Of a DNA stretch of 64,000 bases, positions 40,412-48,326 are shown in pieces. The notes beneath the pieces were generated by a model. It did not search any database and was not told where the DNA came from. It saw only the letters and a program-made list of their open reading frames with translations. This DNA is from Damh-18 sp964570795. GTDB taxonomy: Bacteria; Patescibacteriota; Minisyncoccia; Phycocordibacterales; UBA918. Location of the stretch: positions 1 through 64,000 of the forward strand of contig CAZMYZ010000001.1 of the NCBI GenBank assembly GCA_964570795.1. Reading direction: 5' to 3'. The position numbers and the translations under genes were made by a program. Numbering within the stretch: position 1 is the stretch's first letter; each line of letters opens with the position of its first letter.

Positions 40412-42558
40412 ACTCTACATTCAGTGGGTGCACCTACGGTTTTTGCGTCTACGTGCGCTCGATTGCCATACTCAGCACGCTTACCCTTATTCCATTGATC
40501 CACGGGGCGAAGGTACCCCACAATGCGCGTGTAGACTTCACACTCGCTACTACAGGTAGGACAGGTGAAGACCTCGCCATGGAGGTATCCGTGGTTTTTG
40601 CAGACACTAAAGGTGGGTGAAATGGTGAAGTACGGAAGGTGGTATTCGTTACATATTTTCTTCACGAGATTCTTCACTGCATTCACATCCTGCACGCGTT
40701 CGCCGAGGAAGAAGTGAATCACGGTACCGCCCGTGTACTTTGTCTGCAGGGTATCTTGAAGTTCAAGAATCTCAAAGATGTCTTCGCTCTGCTGGACGGG
40801 AAGGTGAGTGCTGTTGGTGTAGTATGGGTCGATAGCCTCTTGCCCAACACCGTTTGCAAAAATCATATCGTCAAACTTTTTCTGATCGATGAGTGCAAGG
40901 CGGTATGAGGTACCTTCTGCAGGGGTTGCTTCGAGGTTGTAGTTGTTGCCTGTGGCTTCCTGGTAGTCCGACATTTTATTGCGCATGAAGTCCAAGACAT
41001 CTGCAGCAAAGGCCTGCCCCTCCTCGGTAGCAATAGAGGTGTGAAGGAGATTTTGGATTGCTTCGTTCATACCCACGAGGCCAATAGTGGAGAAGTGATT
41101 TTTCCAGTAGGTACCGTATGCAGTCTTTATGTTTTCGAGGTAGTACTTCGTGTATGGGTAGAGATTTTTGTCGGTCATGGACTCAAGTACTTTGCGCTTT
41201 ATCTCAAGGCTGTCGCGCGCACTATCCATAAGGACGGCGAGTTTTGCGAGGAAGTCTGCTTTGTTTTTTGAAGTCTTGCCGAGGCGAGGAAGATTCATAG
41301 TGACGACACCAATAGAGCCTGTAAGTGGGTTAGCACCAAAGAGTCCACCGCCACGCTTTTGGAGTTCACGATTGTCGATGCGGAGGCGGCAGCACATAGA
41401 GCGTGCGTCGTCGGGGCTCATGTCTGAGTTTACAAAGTTTGAGAAGTATGGAATACCGTATTTTGCTGCCGCCTCCCAGAGTGACACAATATTTTCATCA
41501 TCCCAGTTGAAATCTTTGGTGATGTTGTATGTGGGGATAGGGAAGGTGAAGACACGGCCAGAAGCATCGCCCTCGCTCATCACCTCGAGGAAGGCACGAT
41601 TAAACATCGCCATTTCTTTTTTAAACTCCCCATACGTTTCTTTCATCTCTTTGCCACCCACGATGACACGCATCTTTTCGTAGTGCGCAGGAACGGTGAG
41701 GTCTAAGGTGATATTGGTGAAAGGGGTTTGGAATCCTACGCGTGTGGGGACGTTCACATTAAAGACAAATTCTTGAATCGCTTGCTTTACCTCGCTGTAT
41801 GAAAGATGATCATACCAGATGAATGGTGCGAGAAGTGTGTCGACGTTTGAAAATGCCTGTGCTCCCGCTGCTTCGCCTTGGAGGGTGTAGAAGAAGTTCA
41901 CCACTTGGCCGAGCGCGGTCTTTAAGTGTTTTGCAGGTTTGCTTTGTACTTTGCCGGGTACACCACCAAAGCCACGCTTCAAGAGGTCAAAGAGGTCCCA
42001 TCCCACGCAGTACACCGAAAGGAGATTGAGGTCATGGATGTGATAGTCACCCCCTTGGTGCGCATCACGAATTTCGGGAGGATAGATTTTGTTGAGCCAA
42101 TAGTTTTTCGAAACTTCAGACGCGATGTAGTTGTTGAGTCCCTGAAGGGAAAATGCCATATTGCTGTTTTCTTTTACCTGCCAGTCTGCCGATGCGAGGT
42201 ATTGGTCTACAAGGTCGATAGACTCGGTCTGAATCATTCTGCGAATTTGCGCGTGCTGCTCGCGATAGAGGATATATGCCTTTGCGGTTTCAAGGTATCC
42301 GACTTCCATCAAAGTGCGTTCGATAGTGTCCTGTACTTCTTCCACTGAAGGGACGAAGGTTGGGTCGGACTTATGGAGGGAATTGAGTTCTGCAATAACC
42401 GCCTTGGTAATTTTCTCAGGGGTTGCAGGCTTATAGACTCCCGTGGCATGGAGTGACTTCTCAATAGCGCGGGTAATTTTTCCCTTGTTAAACGGCACTT
42501 TGCGGCCAGAGCGCTTGATAACGTGGGTAAGGGTAGTGCTTTCTGTAGTATTTGGCAT
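40402..42558 (-). CDS. nrdD: Anaerobic ribonucleoside-triphosphate reductase
   Basis: Class III reductase that makes deoxyribonucleotides under anoxia. The 718 residues start with an ATP-cone (VIKRSGRKVPFNKGKITRAI, about residues 12-95) for allosteric control, followed by the catalytic barrel (CRLRIDNRELQKRGGG with active-site cysteine). The C-terminus has a CxxC zinc site (CPTCSSEC) and the glycyl-radical loop RIVGYLRPVDQWNKGK, then ECRVC. The ATG at 42558 is chosen because upstream codons lie in the intergenic promoter/operator. It leads a five-gene overlapping operon and is divergent from an ArsR-type regulator. An oxygen-independent lifestyle is implied, since no aerobic reductase is seen here. 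Confidence 0.95.
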   Translation of the reverse strand: MPNTTESTTLTHVIKRSGRKVPFNKGKITRAIEKSLHATGVYKPATPEKITKAVIAELNSLHKSDPTFVPSVEEVQDTIERTLMEVGYLETAKAYILYREQHAQIRRMIQTESIDLVDQYLASADWQVKENSNMAFSLQGLNNYIASEVSKNYWLNKIYPPEIRDAHQGGDYHIHDLNLLSVYCVGWDLFDLLKRGFGGVPGKVQSKPAKHLKTALGQVVNFFYTLQGEAAGAQAFSNVDTLLAPFIWYDHLSYSEVKQAIQEFVFNVNVPTRVGFQTPFTNITLDLTVPAHYEKMRVIVGGKEMKETYGEFKKEMAMFNRAFLEVMSEGDASGRVFTFPIPTYNITKDFNWDDENIVSLWEAAAKYGIPYFSNFVNSDMSPDDARSMCCRLRIDNRELQKRGGGLFGANPLTGSIGVVTMNLPRLGKTSKNKADFLAKLAVLMDSARDSLEIKRKVLESMTDKNLYPYTKYYLENIKTAYGTYWKNHFSTIGLVGMNEAIQNLLHTSIATEEGQAFAADVLDFMRNKMSDYQEATGNNYNLEATPAEGTSYRLALIDQKKFDDMIFANGVGQEAIDPYYTNSTHLPVQQSEDIFEILELQDTLQTKYTGGTVIHFFLGERVQDVNAVKNLVKKICNEYHLPYFTISPTFSVCKNHGYLHGEVFTCPTCSSECEVYTRIVGYLRPVDQWNKGKRAEYGNRAHVDAKTVGAPTECRVCE

Positions 42559-42629
42559 GGTGTTTCTAAAAGGCGTTGCCCCGCGAGTGCAACCTCTGGT
42601 ACAATTAATAGATAATAGCCTATATATAA

Positions 42630-42653
42630 TATATAGACCGACATCTATATAAT
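42630..42653. promoter_or_regulatory. Palindromic operator in the nrdD/arsR intergenic region
   Basis: TATATAGA (42630-42637), 6-nt spacer, TCTATATA (42644-42651): perfect 8-bp arms. The right arm overlaps the plus-strand -10 TATAAT (42648-42653) of the ArsR gene. Size and position fit an ArsR-family dimer site that could control both divergent transcripts. Confidence 0.65.
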
Positions 42654-42663
42654 TTTTGAGACT

Positions 42664-43017
42664 GTGGAAAAAGCAAAAAAAGCACAAAAAGACACTCATT
42701 CGAAAACACGAACCTACCCCCGTCCAGACTGGGTGAAAAAATCCGTAATGAGTGAGCAGGAACTCTGTCCCGACTGCTTTAAGGTGGTGGGTGTGGAGAG
42801 TCGTTATAAACTCGTATGTTTCCTTGGGAAAGCAAAAGGGGGGGAGACGGTAGGGAAACTCACCGAGCGTCTCGGCCTCAAGCAGCCCACCATTACGCAC
42901 CACCTCAATGTGCTCAAGTCAGTGGATGCAGTTTCTGTACGTGACGAGGGGAGGGAACGTGTCTACACCCTCAACCGCGACGCCCACTGCTTTGAGGAGT
43001 GCAAGATCCCGTATTAA
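42664..43017 (+). CDS. ArsR-family regulator with cysteine pairs
   Basis: A 117-residue winged-helix repressor. The HTH is TVGKLTERLGLKQPTITHHLNVLKSVDAV (read in parts, about residues 62-90). Extra cysteines form CPDC (about residues 35-38), a further Cys in KLVCFLG, and HCFEEC near the C-terminus, so it could bind a metal or an Fe-S cluster. The start is GTG at 42664, 10 nt after a TATAAT. It is divergent from the nrdD-isc operon with a perfect palindrome between. Its last 53 nt are repeated at 43775-43827 beyond a transposase insertion. Confidence 0.85.
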   Translation: MEKAKKAQKDTHSKTRTYPRPDWVKKSVMSEQELCPDCFKVVGVESRYKLVCFLGKAKGGETVGKLTERLGLKQPTITHHLNVLKSVDAVSVRDEGRERVYTLNRDAHCFEECKIPY

Positions 43018-43026
43018 ATTCATTCA

Positions 43027-43051
43027 ATGTTTGGTTTCGTAAACCCAACAT
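43027..43051. repeat. Left end hairpin of the REP-type element
   Basis: ATGTTTGGTTT, loop CGT, AAACCCAACAT: imperfect palindrome that is the inverted counterpart of the right-end palindrome at 43741-43777. It lies just after the ArsR stop and before the transposase stop. Confidence 0.7.
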
Positions 43052-43053
43052 AA

Positions 43054-43731
43054 TTACTCGAGAAGAAGTTTTGATGGTGTGGCAGTTCGTCTGTCTGAAA
43101 TATTCTGAAGATATTTCTCTGTACTCCTTTGCACATCCCCAAGTTTTTCTTGAAATAGTGTTGTGGTGAGTATAGAAGGGAAGTTTCTTTTGCCAAGGTA
43201 ATCTTGATAACTGCTCCATCGGTACTGAAGAAGATATTCTTGAAGGTGTGAGAATTCCAATCCTTGAGTTATTGAAGAATCTCGAACTCGCCATTCTTGC
43301 GCTCCCTCAAGATAGTCGAGTGGGTTGAGGTGTATGTAGTGGAGGATATATAAAAAGTGAGCGTCTGTTTCGATATGAATTTTCTTTGTACGTCCTTGAA
43401 ATAGAGTACCTTTTCTTTGATATCGTTCATTAAAATAATTTGCGTATCCAACATTAAGTTTTCGCATGAAAAGAGAGATACCACCCTCTCTACGCTCTGA
43501 GAGAAGTAGATGATAATGATTGTGCATGAGAACCCATGCATGTATATCAACCAAAATCTCACGTTCTTTAATTGTGTTATCAGTAATATCACCAGGACGC
43601 CGATTTGATTGTGGTGCTGGGTTTGTATCGTTGAATTCATACATGTCGTGTATAAAACGAACATAATCGCCAGAGCCTTTAAAAAGAGTCCGGCCGTCAA
43701 CACCCCTGTTCAAAACATGGAATAACTCCAT
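43054..43731 (-). CDS. REP-associated tyrosine transposase (Y1 family)
   Basis: A 225-residue HUH endonuclease-type transposase related to IS200 TnpA, of the RAYT kind. Motifs: FHVLNRGVDGRTLF strand, HAWVLMHNHYHLLLS containing the HxH metal site, and a long helix with the candidate catalytic Tyr (NVGYANYFNERYQRKGTLFQGR), followed by an extended C-terminal region ILHYIHLNPL. Palindromic sequences bound it on both sides. Its -10 (TATACT at 43740-43745, minus) lies partly within the right palindrome, 8 nt before the ATG at 43731. Probably a single-copy domesticated or recently inserted element. Confidence 0.85.
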   Translation of the reverse strand: MELFHVLNRGVDGRTLFKGSGDYVRFIHDMYEFNDTNPAPQSNRRPGDITDNTIKEREILVDIHAWVLMHNHYHLLLSERREGGISLFMRKLNVGYANYFNERYQRKGTLFQGRTKKIHIETDAHFLYILHYIHLNPLDYLEGAQEWRVRDSSITQGLEFSHLQEYLLQYRWSSYQDYLGKRNFPSILTTTLFQEKLGDVQRSTEKYLQNISDRRTATPSKLLLE

Positions 43732-43740
43732 ATGATACAA

Positions 43741-43777
43741 GTATACATGTTGGGTTTACGAAACCCAACATGTATAC
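43741..43777. repeat. Right end palindrome of the REP-type element
   Basis: GTATACATGTTGGGTTT, loop ACG, and the exact complement: 17-bp arms. A typical REP-like hairpin; its inverted, imperfect partner is at 43027-43051. Confidence 0.8.
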
Positions 43778-43828
43778 ACCCCCACCCGCGACGCCCACTG
43801 CTTTGGGGAATGCAAGATTCCGTATTAG
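43775..43828 (+). pseudogene. 3' remnant of a second ArsR-like gene
   Basis: Positions 43775-43827 match 42964-43016 at 48 of 53 bases without gaps and encode YTPTRDAHCFGECKIPY followed by TAG, in the same frame as the C-terminus of the intact ArsR protein (YTLNRDAHCFEECKIPY). Only this tail survives on the far side of the transposase. It suggests an earlier tandem ArsR duplication partly replaced by the element. Confidence 0.75.
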
Positions 43829-43872
43829 TAATAAATCCTCTATTCCTCGAGGCTCTGCTCTGTGTGTTTGAA

Positions 43873-44094
43873 TCATATTTCCCCCACGACAATTTTCTTT
43901 TGTTGTGCAAGGTATTCTTCTGGAAAGATTCTTTTAAATTGTTCACTTGTCATTTTAGAGGAAAAGTGATGAAAAATTTCTCTATCTTCTTCACTCTCCG
44001 TATCCTTTCGTTCATCCCAATTATTACCAAACGGTGATAGTAAATTATGGCGACTTTTAAGATATTTTATTCCTAAAAAATAAGTCTCAGTCAT
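43873..44094 (-). CDS. Small hypothetical protein
   Basis: A 73-residue charged, soluble protein (SEEDREIFHHFSSKM, then EQFKRIFPEEYLAQQKK) with no recognised domain. It overlaps the upstream small membrane protein gene by ATGA, which supports both as real and coupled. AT-rich compared with the rest of the window, like the accessory region around it. Confidence 0.5.
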   Translation of the reverse strand: MTETYFLGIKYLKSRHNLLSPFGNNWDERKDTESEEDREIFHHFSSKMTSEQFKRIFPEEYLAQQKKIVVGEI

Positions 44095-44288
44095 AGATTC
44101 GGAAAGTCTTTTTCTCTAAAATAGGCTGAAATTGTGGATAGGATGAATGCAATAGCAAACCATAACCAACTCCACGCCTGTTTAGAAAAAATAATCAAGA
44201 TAATATAAAAACCTAATGGGATACTTGACCAAAGAAGTAACTCAATCAAAAATTTTTTCTTGAGAAAGTCACAAGTTTCTTTTTTCAT
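44091..44288 (-). CDS. Small membrane protein
   Basis: A 65-residue protein with a basic N-terminus (MKKETCDFLKKKF) and two predicted TM helices (about residues 14-34 and 38-56). It is followed, with a 4-nt overlap, by a small charged protein; together they look like a two-gene accessory unit. No family recognised; no Shine-Dalgarno seen. Confidence 0.55.
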   Translation of the reverse strand: MKKETCDFLKKKFLIELLLWSSIPLGFYIILIIFSKQAWSWLWFAIAFILSTISAYFREKDFPNL

Positions 44289-44382
44289 AGTTTTGTCAAT
44301 TAATTTTTTAAGAATCTAGACTAACTTAGAGTTTTATAAACCCCTATAATTATTCTATTATAGCACCGATGTGTTTGAATCT

Positions 44383-44415
44383 AATGGTCGACATCACAAA
44401 TGTCGACCATTTTGT
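44383..44415. terminator. Hairpin terminator
   Basis: AATGGTCGACAT pairs with ATGTCGACCATT around CACAA, followed by TTGTTTT. In the gap between the divergent genes at 44288 (-) and 44507 (+); 44289-44506 holds nothing else that I recognise. Confidence 0.65.
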
Positions 44416-44506
44416 TTTGAAATAAAACGAGTGGGTGCGTGTATATATACATGTAGCGCTTTTGCAACATAATCGCATTGTGTGGCTACTATTCTTCTTA
44501 AATACT

Positions 44507-44743
44507 ATGAAAAAAGATACCTATCCCGTACTGCTTACCATGAGTGCTCTTGTACTTATGCTTGGAGTGGGTACGTATACGTACCACACGCAATCAGTAC
44601 AAAAAACAGAACAGGCGTTAGTAGAGACCACTCCCGTACAAGAAAAGTCTGGTGTGGTGGTGACTACTGATACACAAAAAGTCGCTACCCCATCAACAGC
44701 CCAGGTGAAGACTCCGCCGAGTCGGCAGTCGCAGGCAAGTTAG
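44507..44743 (+). CDS. Small membrane-anchored or secreted protein
   Basis: A 78-residue protein: basic start, one hydrophobic segment (residues 8-26, PVLLTMSALVLMLGVGTY) and a Thr/Val/Gln-rich extracytoplasmic tail. No cysteine for lipidation. No family recognised. The ATG at 44507 is used since the signal-like segment begins there. A perfect palindromic terminator follows directly. Confidence 0.6.
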   Translation: MKKDTYPVLLTMSALVLMLGVGTYTYHTQSVQKTEQALVETTPVQEKSGVVVTTDTQKVATPSTAQVKTPPSRQSQAS

Positions 44744-44746
44744 GTA

Positions 44747-44780
44747 AAATGCGCGGGCCACTTTTGTGGCCCGCGCATTT
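44747..44780. terminator. Bidirectional terminator
   Basis: AAATGCGCGGGCCAC and its complement around TTTT, between convergent stops at 44743 (+) and 44781 (-). Confidence 0.85.
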
Positions 44781-45668
44781 CTATATTCCCATTCTTTGTT
44801 TCAATATTTCACCAATGCGTGCATAGACACTCATATTGTGTGCCAATTCAAAGCCTGCAACTTGAGGTCCTTTGTTAACTTCGAGTACAATCGGACCTTC
44901 TGCGGTATGAATCATGTCTACTCCCGCAATGTCGATACCGCACACTTGTGCCGCATTACACGCGACATCTTGCTCAGTTTCTGTGAGTATATACACTGAA
45001 GGTGTTGCACCTTGAGCAATGTTGTTGAGGTATCCTTGTGTGCGTGCACGCTTGATAGTTCCTATTATTTCGCCGTATGCGATGAGTGTGCGTGTATCAA
45101 ATGTGTTTTCAATAAAGGGTTGCACGAGTGCACGCTCAAACGGTTTTTTCTCTGCGATGCGCTTTTCAAGGTCGGTCTTGTTGGCAACAAAATGAACATT
45201 TTTCCCTCTACTGCCATCGGTTTTGAAGATGAGAGGGAAGGAAAGTGCTGCTTCAAGATACTGACGGTTTGCGCGATATGCTTCTTCCCGAAAGACTATG
45301 GTTTCGGGGACGCGAATGCCTGCAAGGGTGAGTTTGAGCATCTGTGCTATTTTTTCAGCGCTCTGCTCGTATGAGAGACCGATGGGGTCATTTACAGGAA
45401 TGTTATGGTGTGCAAAATATTCGTAGAGCATGCCACAAAAAAGTTGGTCAGTACCACGAAGGCGTGTAAAGACATGACTATTAGTCCAATCGATAGGCTT
45501 CCCATGATAGAAGAATGTGGGTATACCATTTTTGATATGGAGTACCATTCTCTTTGTGTGGTACCACGTGTAGGGAGTGTCACCAATACCTGCACGAAAT
45601 GCATTGCGGTTTTCGGTACCCATATTGAGGAAGGTGATATGTTTTGTGTTCGGCATAATACTATGCAT
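44781..45668 (-). CDS. RimK-like ATP-grasp ligase
   Basis: A 295-residue ATP-dependent carboxylate-amine ligase. The ATP-grasp core reads FPLIFKTDGSRGKNVHF (ATP-binding lysine and glycine loop, about residues 145-160), ALVQPFIEN, then the Mg-binding C-terminal AGVDMIHTAEGPIVLEVNKGPQ. The N-terminal domain contains RLRGTDQL. RimK-like enzymes add amino acids to proteins or small molecules; the substrate is not readable. Two in-frame ATGs (45668 and 45656) are possible starts; TATAGA lies 5 nt before the first. It is divergent from another ATP-grasp gene, with 134 nt between. Confidence 0.8.
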   Translation of the reverse strand: MHSIMPNTKHITFLNMGTENRNAFRAGIGDTPYTWYHTKRMVLHIKNGIPTFFYHGKPIDWTNSHVFTRLRGTDQLFCGMLYEYFAHHNIPVNDPIGLSYEQSAEKIAQMLKLTLAGIRVPETIVFREEAYRANRQYLEAALSFPLIFKTDGSRGKNVHFVANKTDLEKRIAEKKPFERALVQPFIENTFDTRTLIAYGEIIGTIKRARTQGYLNNIAQGATPSVYILTETEQDVACNAAQVCGIDIAGVDMIHTAEGPIVLEVNKGPQVAGFELAHNMSVYARIGEILKQRMGI

Positions 45669-45802
45669 GATAGTCTATATGAAAGAAAGCACAATAGGAT
45701 TTCTGTACAGAGCGAGTACTTCGTGGTACAGTTGCCCGCACATAACGGCAAACTATCTCTATTCAATATCTGTGCGACGACATCTATGTTGCATACCTTC
45801 TC

Positions 45803-47080
45803 ATGAAAAAACCAGAACGAAACATCATTGTGTATGTTGCGGTGTTGCCACCAGGTGCGGTGGAGAGTATTCGTGCCTATGAGAAAAAAGAGAAGCGTAA
45901 GTTTAAAGTTATGCTCATCCGCGATGCGCATGAAGGAAAACAGAAAGAAAAAGAATCATACAAAGGACTTGATATTCTCGTCGAATGTGACCTCAATACG
46001 CCTGCACGCATCGCGGAAGCACTTGCACCCTACCAAGATCAACTCTGTGCCATTACCTGTCGCTCTGAATCTCATATGGCGCGTTTCATTGAAGTGATTC
46101 CTCATGTACCATACCTCCGCACTCCTACGACAGAATCACTTGTATGGGCGACCGACAAACTTGAAATGCGTCGCAGGTTTAAACTTCTTGCACCACGCTT
46201 TTCGCCAAAGTATGCAGTAGTAAAAGGTAATACGGTAGGTGAGCGCAAGCGCATTATTGAAAAAATTGGTTTCCCGATGATTGTAAAGCCTACCAATCTT
46301 GCACAGAGTCTTTTGGTATCGCTTTGCTACCATGAAGATGAACTCAAAAAAGCCCTTACGAATCTCAGCAAGAAAATTGCTCAGACGTATGTCGAAAACA
46401 AACGCACCGAAGAGCCACGGATGATGGTGGAAGAATTTATGGAGGGTGATATGTACTCCGTGGATGCATATGTGAATTCACGTGGTGTGGTGTACTTCTG
46501 TCCTATGGTGCGCGTACTCACGGGGCACAATATTGGCCATGAGGATTTCTTTAACTACCTCCACATGAGTCCAACAAATTTGAAACCCACATCCATCGAG
46601 CGTGCCCACGTTGCTGCAGAAGCGGGTATTCATGCGCTCGGCCTCCGCAACACCACTGCCCATGTGGAACTTATGAAAGTAGATGATGAGTGGAAAATAA
46701 TCGAGATTGGTCCACGCGTGGGCGGCTTCCGCGATAAACTGCATCGTCTCTCGTGCGGCATCGACCATTCACTTAATGATATTCTCGTGCGCATGCCCAA
46801 GAAGCCGCATACTCCCAAGAAATGCAAGGGTTTTGCAGCAACGCTCAAGTGGTACTCAAAGAAAGAAGGGAAGATTGTGGGGCTTAAGGGTATCAAAAAA
46901 TGCCAAGAACTCGCGTCTTTTAATGAAATCAAACTCATTAAGAAAGTGGGTGATATGTGTACTTTTGCTCGTCATGGTGGCAAGGCAGTGTTCACTATTA
47001 CCCTTTTTAATACCGAACGTTCTAAACTCCTTGCTGATATTCGGCGTGTAGAAAAACTCATTGAGGTACAGGTGAGGTAG
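45803..47080 (+). CDS. ATP-grasp enzyme
   Basis: A 425-residue ATP-grasp protein, carbamoyl-phosphate-synthase-L/carnosine-synthase type. Features: an N-terminal Rossmann-like domain (residues 1-100), IEKIGFPMIVKPTNLAQS for ATP, EEPRMMVEEFMEGDMYSVDAY, and the Mg loop HVELMKVDDEWKIIEIGPRVGG. The C-terminal ~110 residues, basic, form an extra domain. The substrate is unknown; the divergent RimK-like gene suggests a two-step amino-acid or peptide ligation pathway, which is inference only. No SD is visible. Confidence 0.8.
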   Translation: MKKPERNIIVYVAVLPPGAVESIRAYEKKEKRKFKVMLIRDAHEGKQKEKESYKGLDILVECDLNTPARIAEALAPYQDQLCAITCRSESHMARFIEVIPHVPYLRTPTTESLVWATDKLEMRRRFKLLAPRFSPKYAVVKGNTVGERKRIIEKIGFPMIVKPTNLAQSLLVSLCYHEDELKKALTNLSKKIAQTYVENKRTEEPRMMVEEFMEGDMYSVDAYVNSRGVVYFCPMVRVLTGHNIGHEDFFNYLHMSPTNLKPTSIERAHVAAEAGIHALGLRNTTAHVELMKVDDEWKIIEIGPRVGGFRDKLHRLSCGIDHSLNDILVRMPKKPHTPKKCKGFAATLKWYSKKEGKIVGLKGIKKCQELASFNEIKLIKKVGDMCTFARHGGKAVFTITLFNTERSKLLADIRRVEKLIEVQVR

Positions 47081-47102
47081 TGAAATAGTGGTGGAGGTAC
47101 TC

Positions 47103-47133
47103 ACACCCGTGAGGGCGAAGCCCTCACGGGTGT
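47103..47133 (+). terminator. Palindromic terminator
   Basis: ACACCCGTGAGGGC and its complement around GAA; the -10 box of the next gene follows after about 5 nt. Confidence 0.75.
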
Positions 47134-47138
47134 TGTAC

Positions 47139-47144
47139 TATAGT
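47139..47144 (+). promoter_or_regulatory. -10 box, leaderless start
   Basis: TATAGT, 6 nt before the ATG at 47151; no Shine-Dalgarno. Confidence 0.5.
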
Positions 47145-47150
47145 GGATAC

Positions 47151-47567
47151 ATGCCACGCACCCGCGATTTGCTCATTGTTGTTGCCTCACTCTTCCTCAC
47201 GTTTTTGGTGTGGGTGATACATGTGCTCGTATCTCCTGTTCCCGAAACTAGTAAATCTACACAAGGTACACAGGCCGTCCTTCTCACTACACCAAAGGAT
47301 TCATACGAAGTAGTACCCTATGAGGAAAATTCACTTCGCGATGAGCGTGATGCTTTTATTGATAAGGTGCGGCAAACCTATGTAGCACCAATACAGTTAC
47401 CTCCAGAGACTGAGGAAGACCCTTTTGTGTCTGAGTTTGAAACTCCTCCTGCCGTGATGAATCCGGTACCCACAACTACGACTCCGTATATAGTGCCGGT
47501 CATTGTGCCGGTAGCGACGACGTCTGTCGCTACTACAACGCCTCCCTATGGCAACACTCATCTTTGA
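47151..47567 (+). CDS. Single-pass membrane protein, Pro/Thr-rich tail
   Basis: A 138-residue protein: basic start, one TM helix (residues about 7-28) and an extracytoplasmic region that becomes rich in Pro, Thr and Val (PVPTTTTPYIVPVIVPV). No family recognised. Its 3' end overlaps the exonuclease gene by 20 nt, so translation of the two is probably coupled. Confidence 0.65.
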   Translation: MPRTRDLLIVVASLFLTFLVWVIHVLVSPVPETSKSTQGTQAVLLTTPKDSYEVVPYEENSLRDERDAFIDKVRQTYVAPIQLPPETEEDPFVSEFETPPAVMNPVPTTTTPYIVPVIVPVATTSVATTTPPYGNTHL

Positions 47568-48273
47568 TATTGAAACGGTCGGTGAGTCGTGGGATACCCT
47601 CGACTCCACGACACAAGAAGTGCTCACCCGCTGGATAGGGCGTACAAGTAAGGACGAACATGAACATGCAGCACTTTTAAAAGATGTGCAAGATGGACTC
47701 GGTTTTTCTCCCCTTACCGGTGAAGTGGTGGCTATTGGGCTCTATGATCTCGAGCGAAGGCAGGGTGTGGTGTATTACCAAGGAGCGGGTGAGATGGATT
47801 CTGAAGAAGGAGATTTTATACTTAAGTCGCGCAGTGAAAAGGAGATGCTTCAAGATTTTTGGGATGGAGCACAGTCGTATGATACGTTTGTCACTTTTAA
47901 TGGACGTTGTTTTGACGTACCTTTTCTCAATCTCCGTTCAGCGATTCAAGGAATTTGTCCAACACAGGATTTAATGGACGGGCGGTATCTCTATCAACAA
48001 AAACAAACGCGGCACGTCGACCTACAAGACCAAATGACTTTTTATGGTGCGATGCAGCGGCGACCCTCACTTCATCTTTTTTGCCGAGCATTTGGCATAG
48101 AGAGTCCAAAGGCGGAGGGAGTGGCAGGGGATGATGTCGCAGAACTTTTTCGTATGAAAAAGTTCTGCGACATCGCCCGCTACAACGCCCGCGACGTCAT
48201 CGCCACCACTGCACTCTACAAAAAGTGGCTTGAATATCTCGCACCTCATAGTTTTCGTAACACTCTTGAGTAG
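47548..48273 (+). CDS. DEDD-type 3'-5' exonuclease
   Basis: A 241-residue RNase H-fold exonuclease, of the YprB/PolB-like family. Catalytic acidic residues lie in LIFDIETVGE (about residues 4-13), FVTFNGRCFDVPF (about 113-125) and CDIARYNARDVIAT (about 207-220). It acts on single-stranded nucleic acid 3' ends by family. It overlaps the preceding gene by 20 nt. A perfect 19-bp inverted repeat lies inside the coding region at 48133-48174, between the catalytic segments. Confidence 0.85.
   Translation: MATLIFDIETVGESWDTLDSTTQEVLTRWIGRTSKDEHEHAALLKDVQDGLGFSPLTGEVVAIGLYDLERRQGVVYYQGAGEMDSEEGDFILKSRSEKEMLQDFWDGAQSYDTFVTFNGRCFDVPFLNLRSAIQGICPTQDLMDGRYLYQQKQTRHVDLQDQMTFYGAMQRRPSLHLFCRAFGIESPKAEGVAGDDVAELFRMKKFCDIARYNARDVIATTALYKKWLEYLAPHSFRNTLE
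48133..48174. repeat. Perfect 19-bp inverted repeat inside the exonuclease gene
   Basis: Arms 48133-48151 and 48156-48174 are exact complements with loop GTAT. They include five-base T and A tracts next to the loop. The hairpin would be very stable in the mRNA yet lies in frame between conserved codons. Confidence 0.9.
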
Positions 48274-48326
48274 ACACTCTTTTTATGTTCTAATGTAGTT
48301 CGATTTGTACTCCACAGAAGGAGAGA

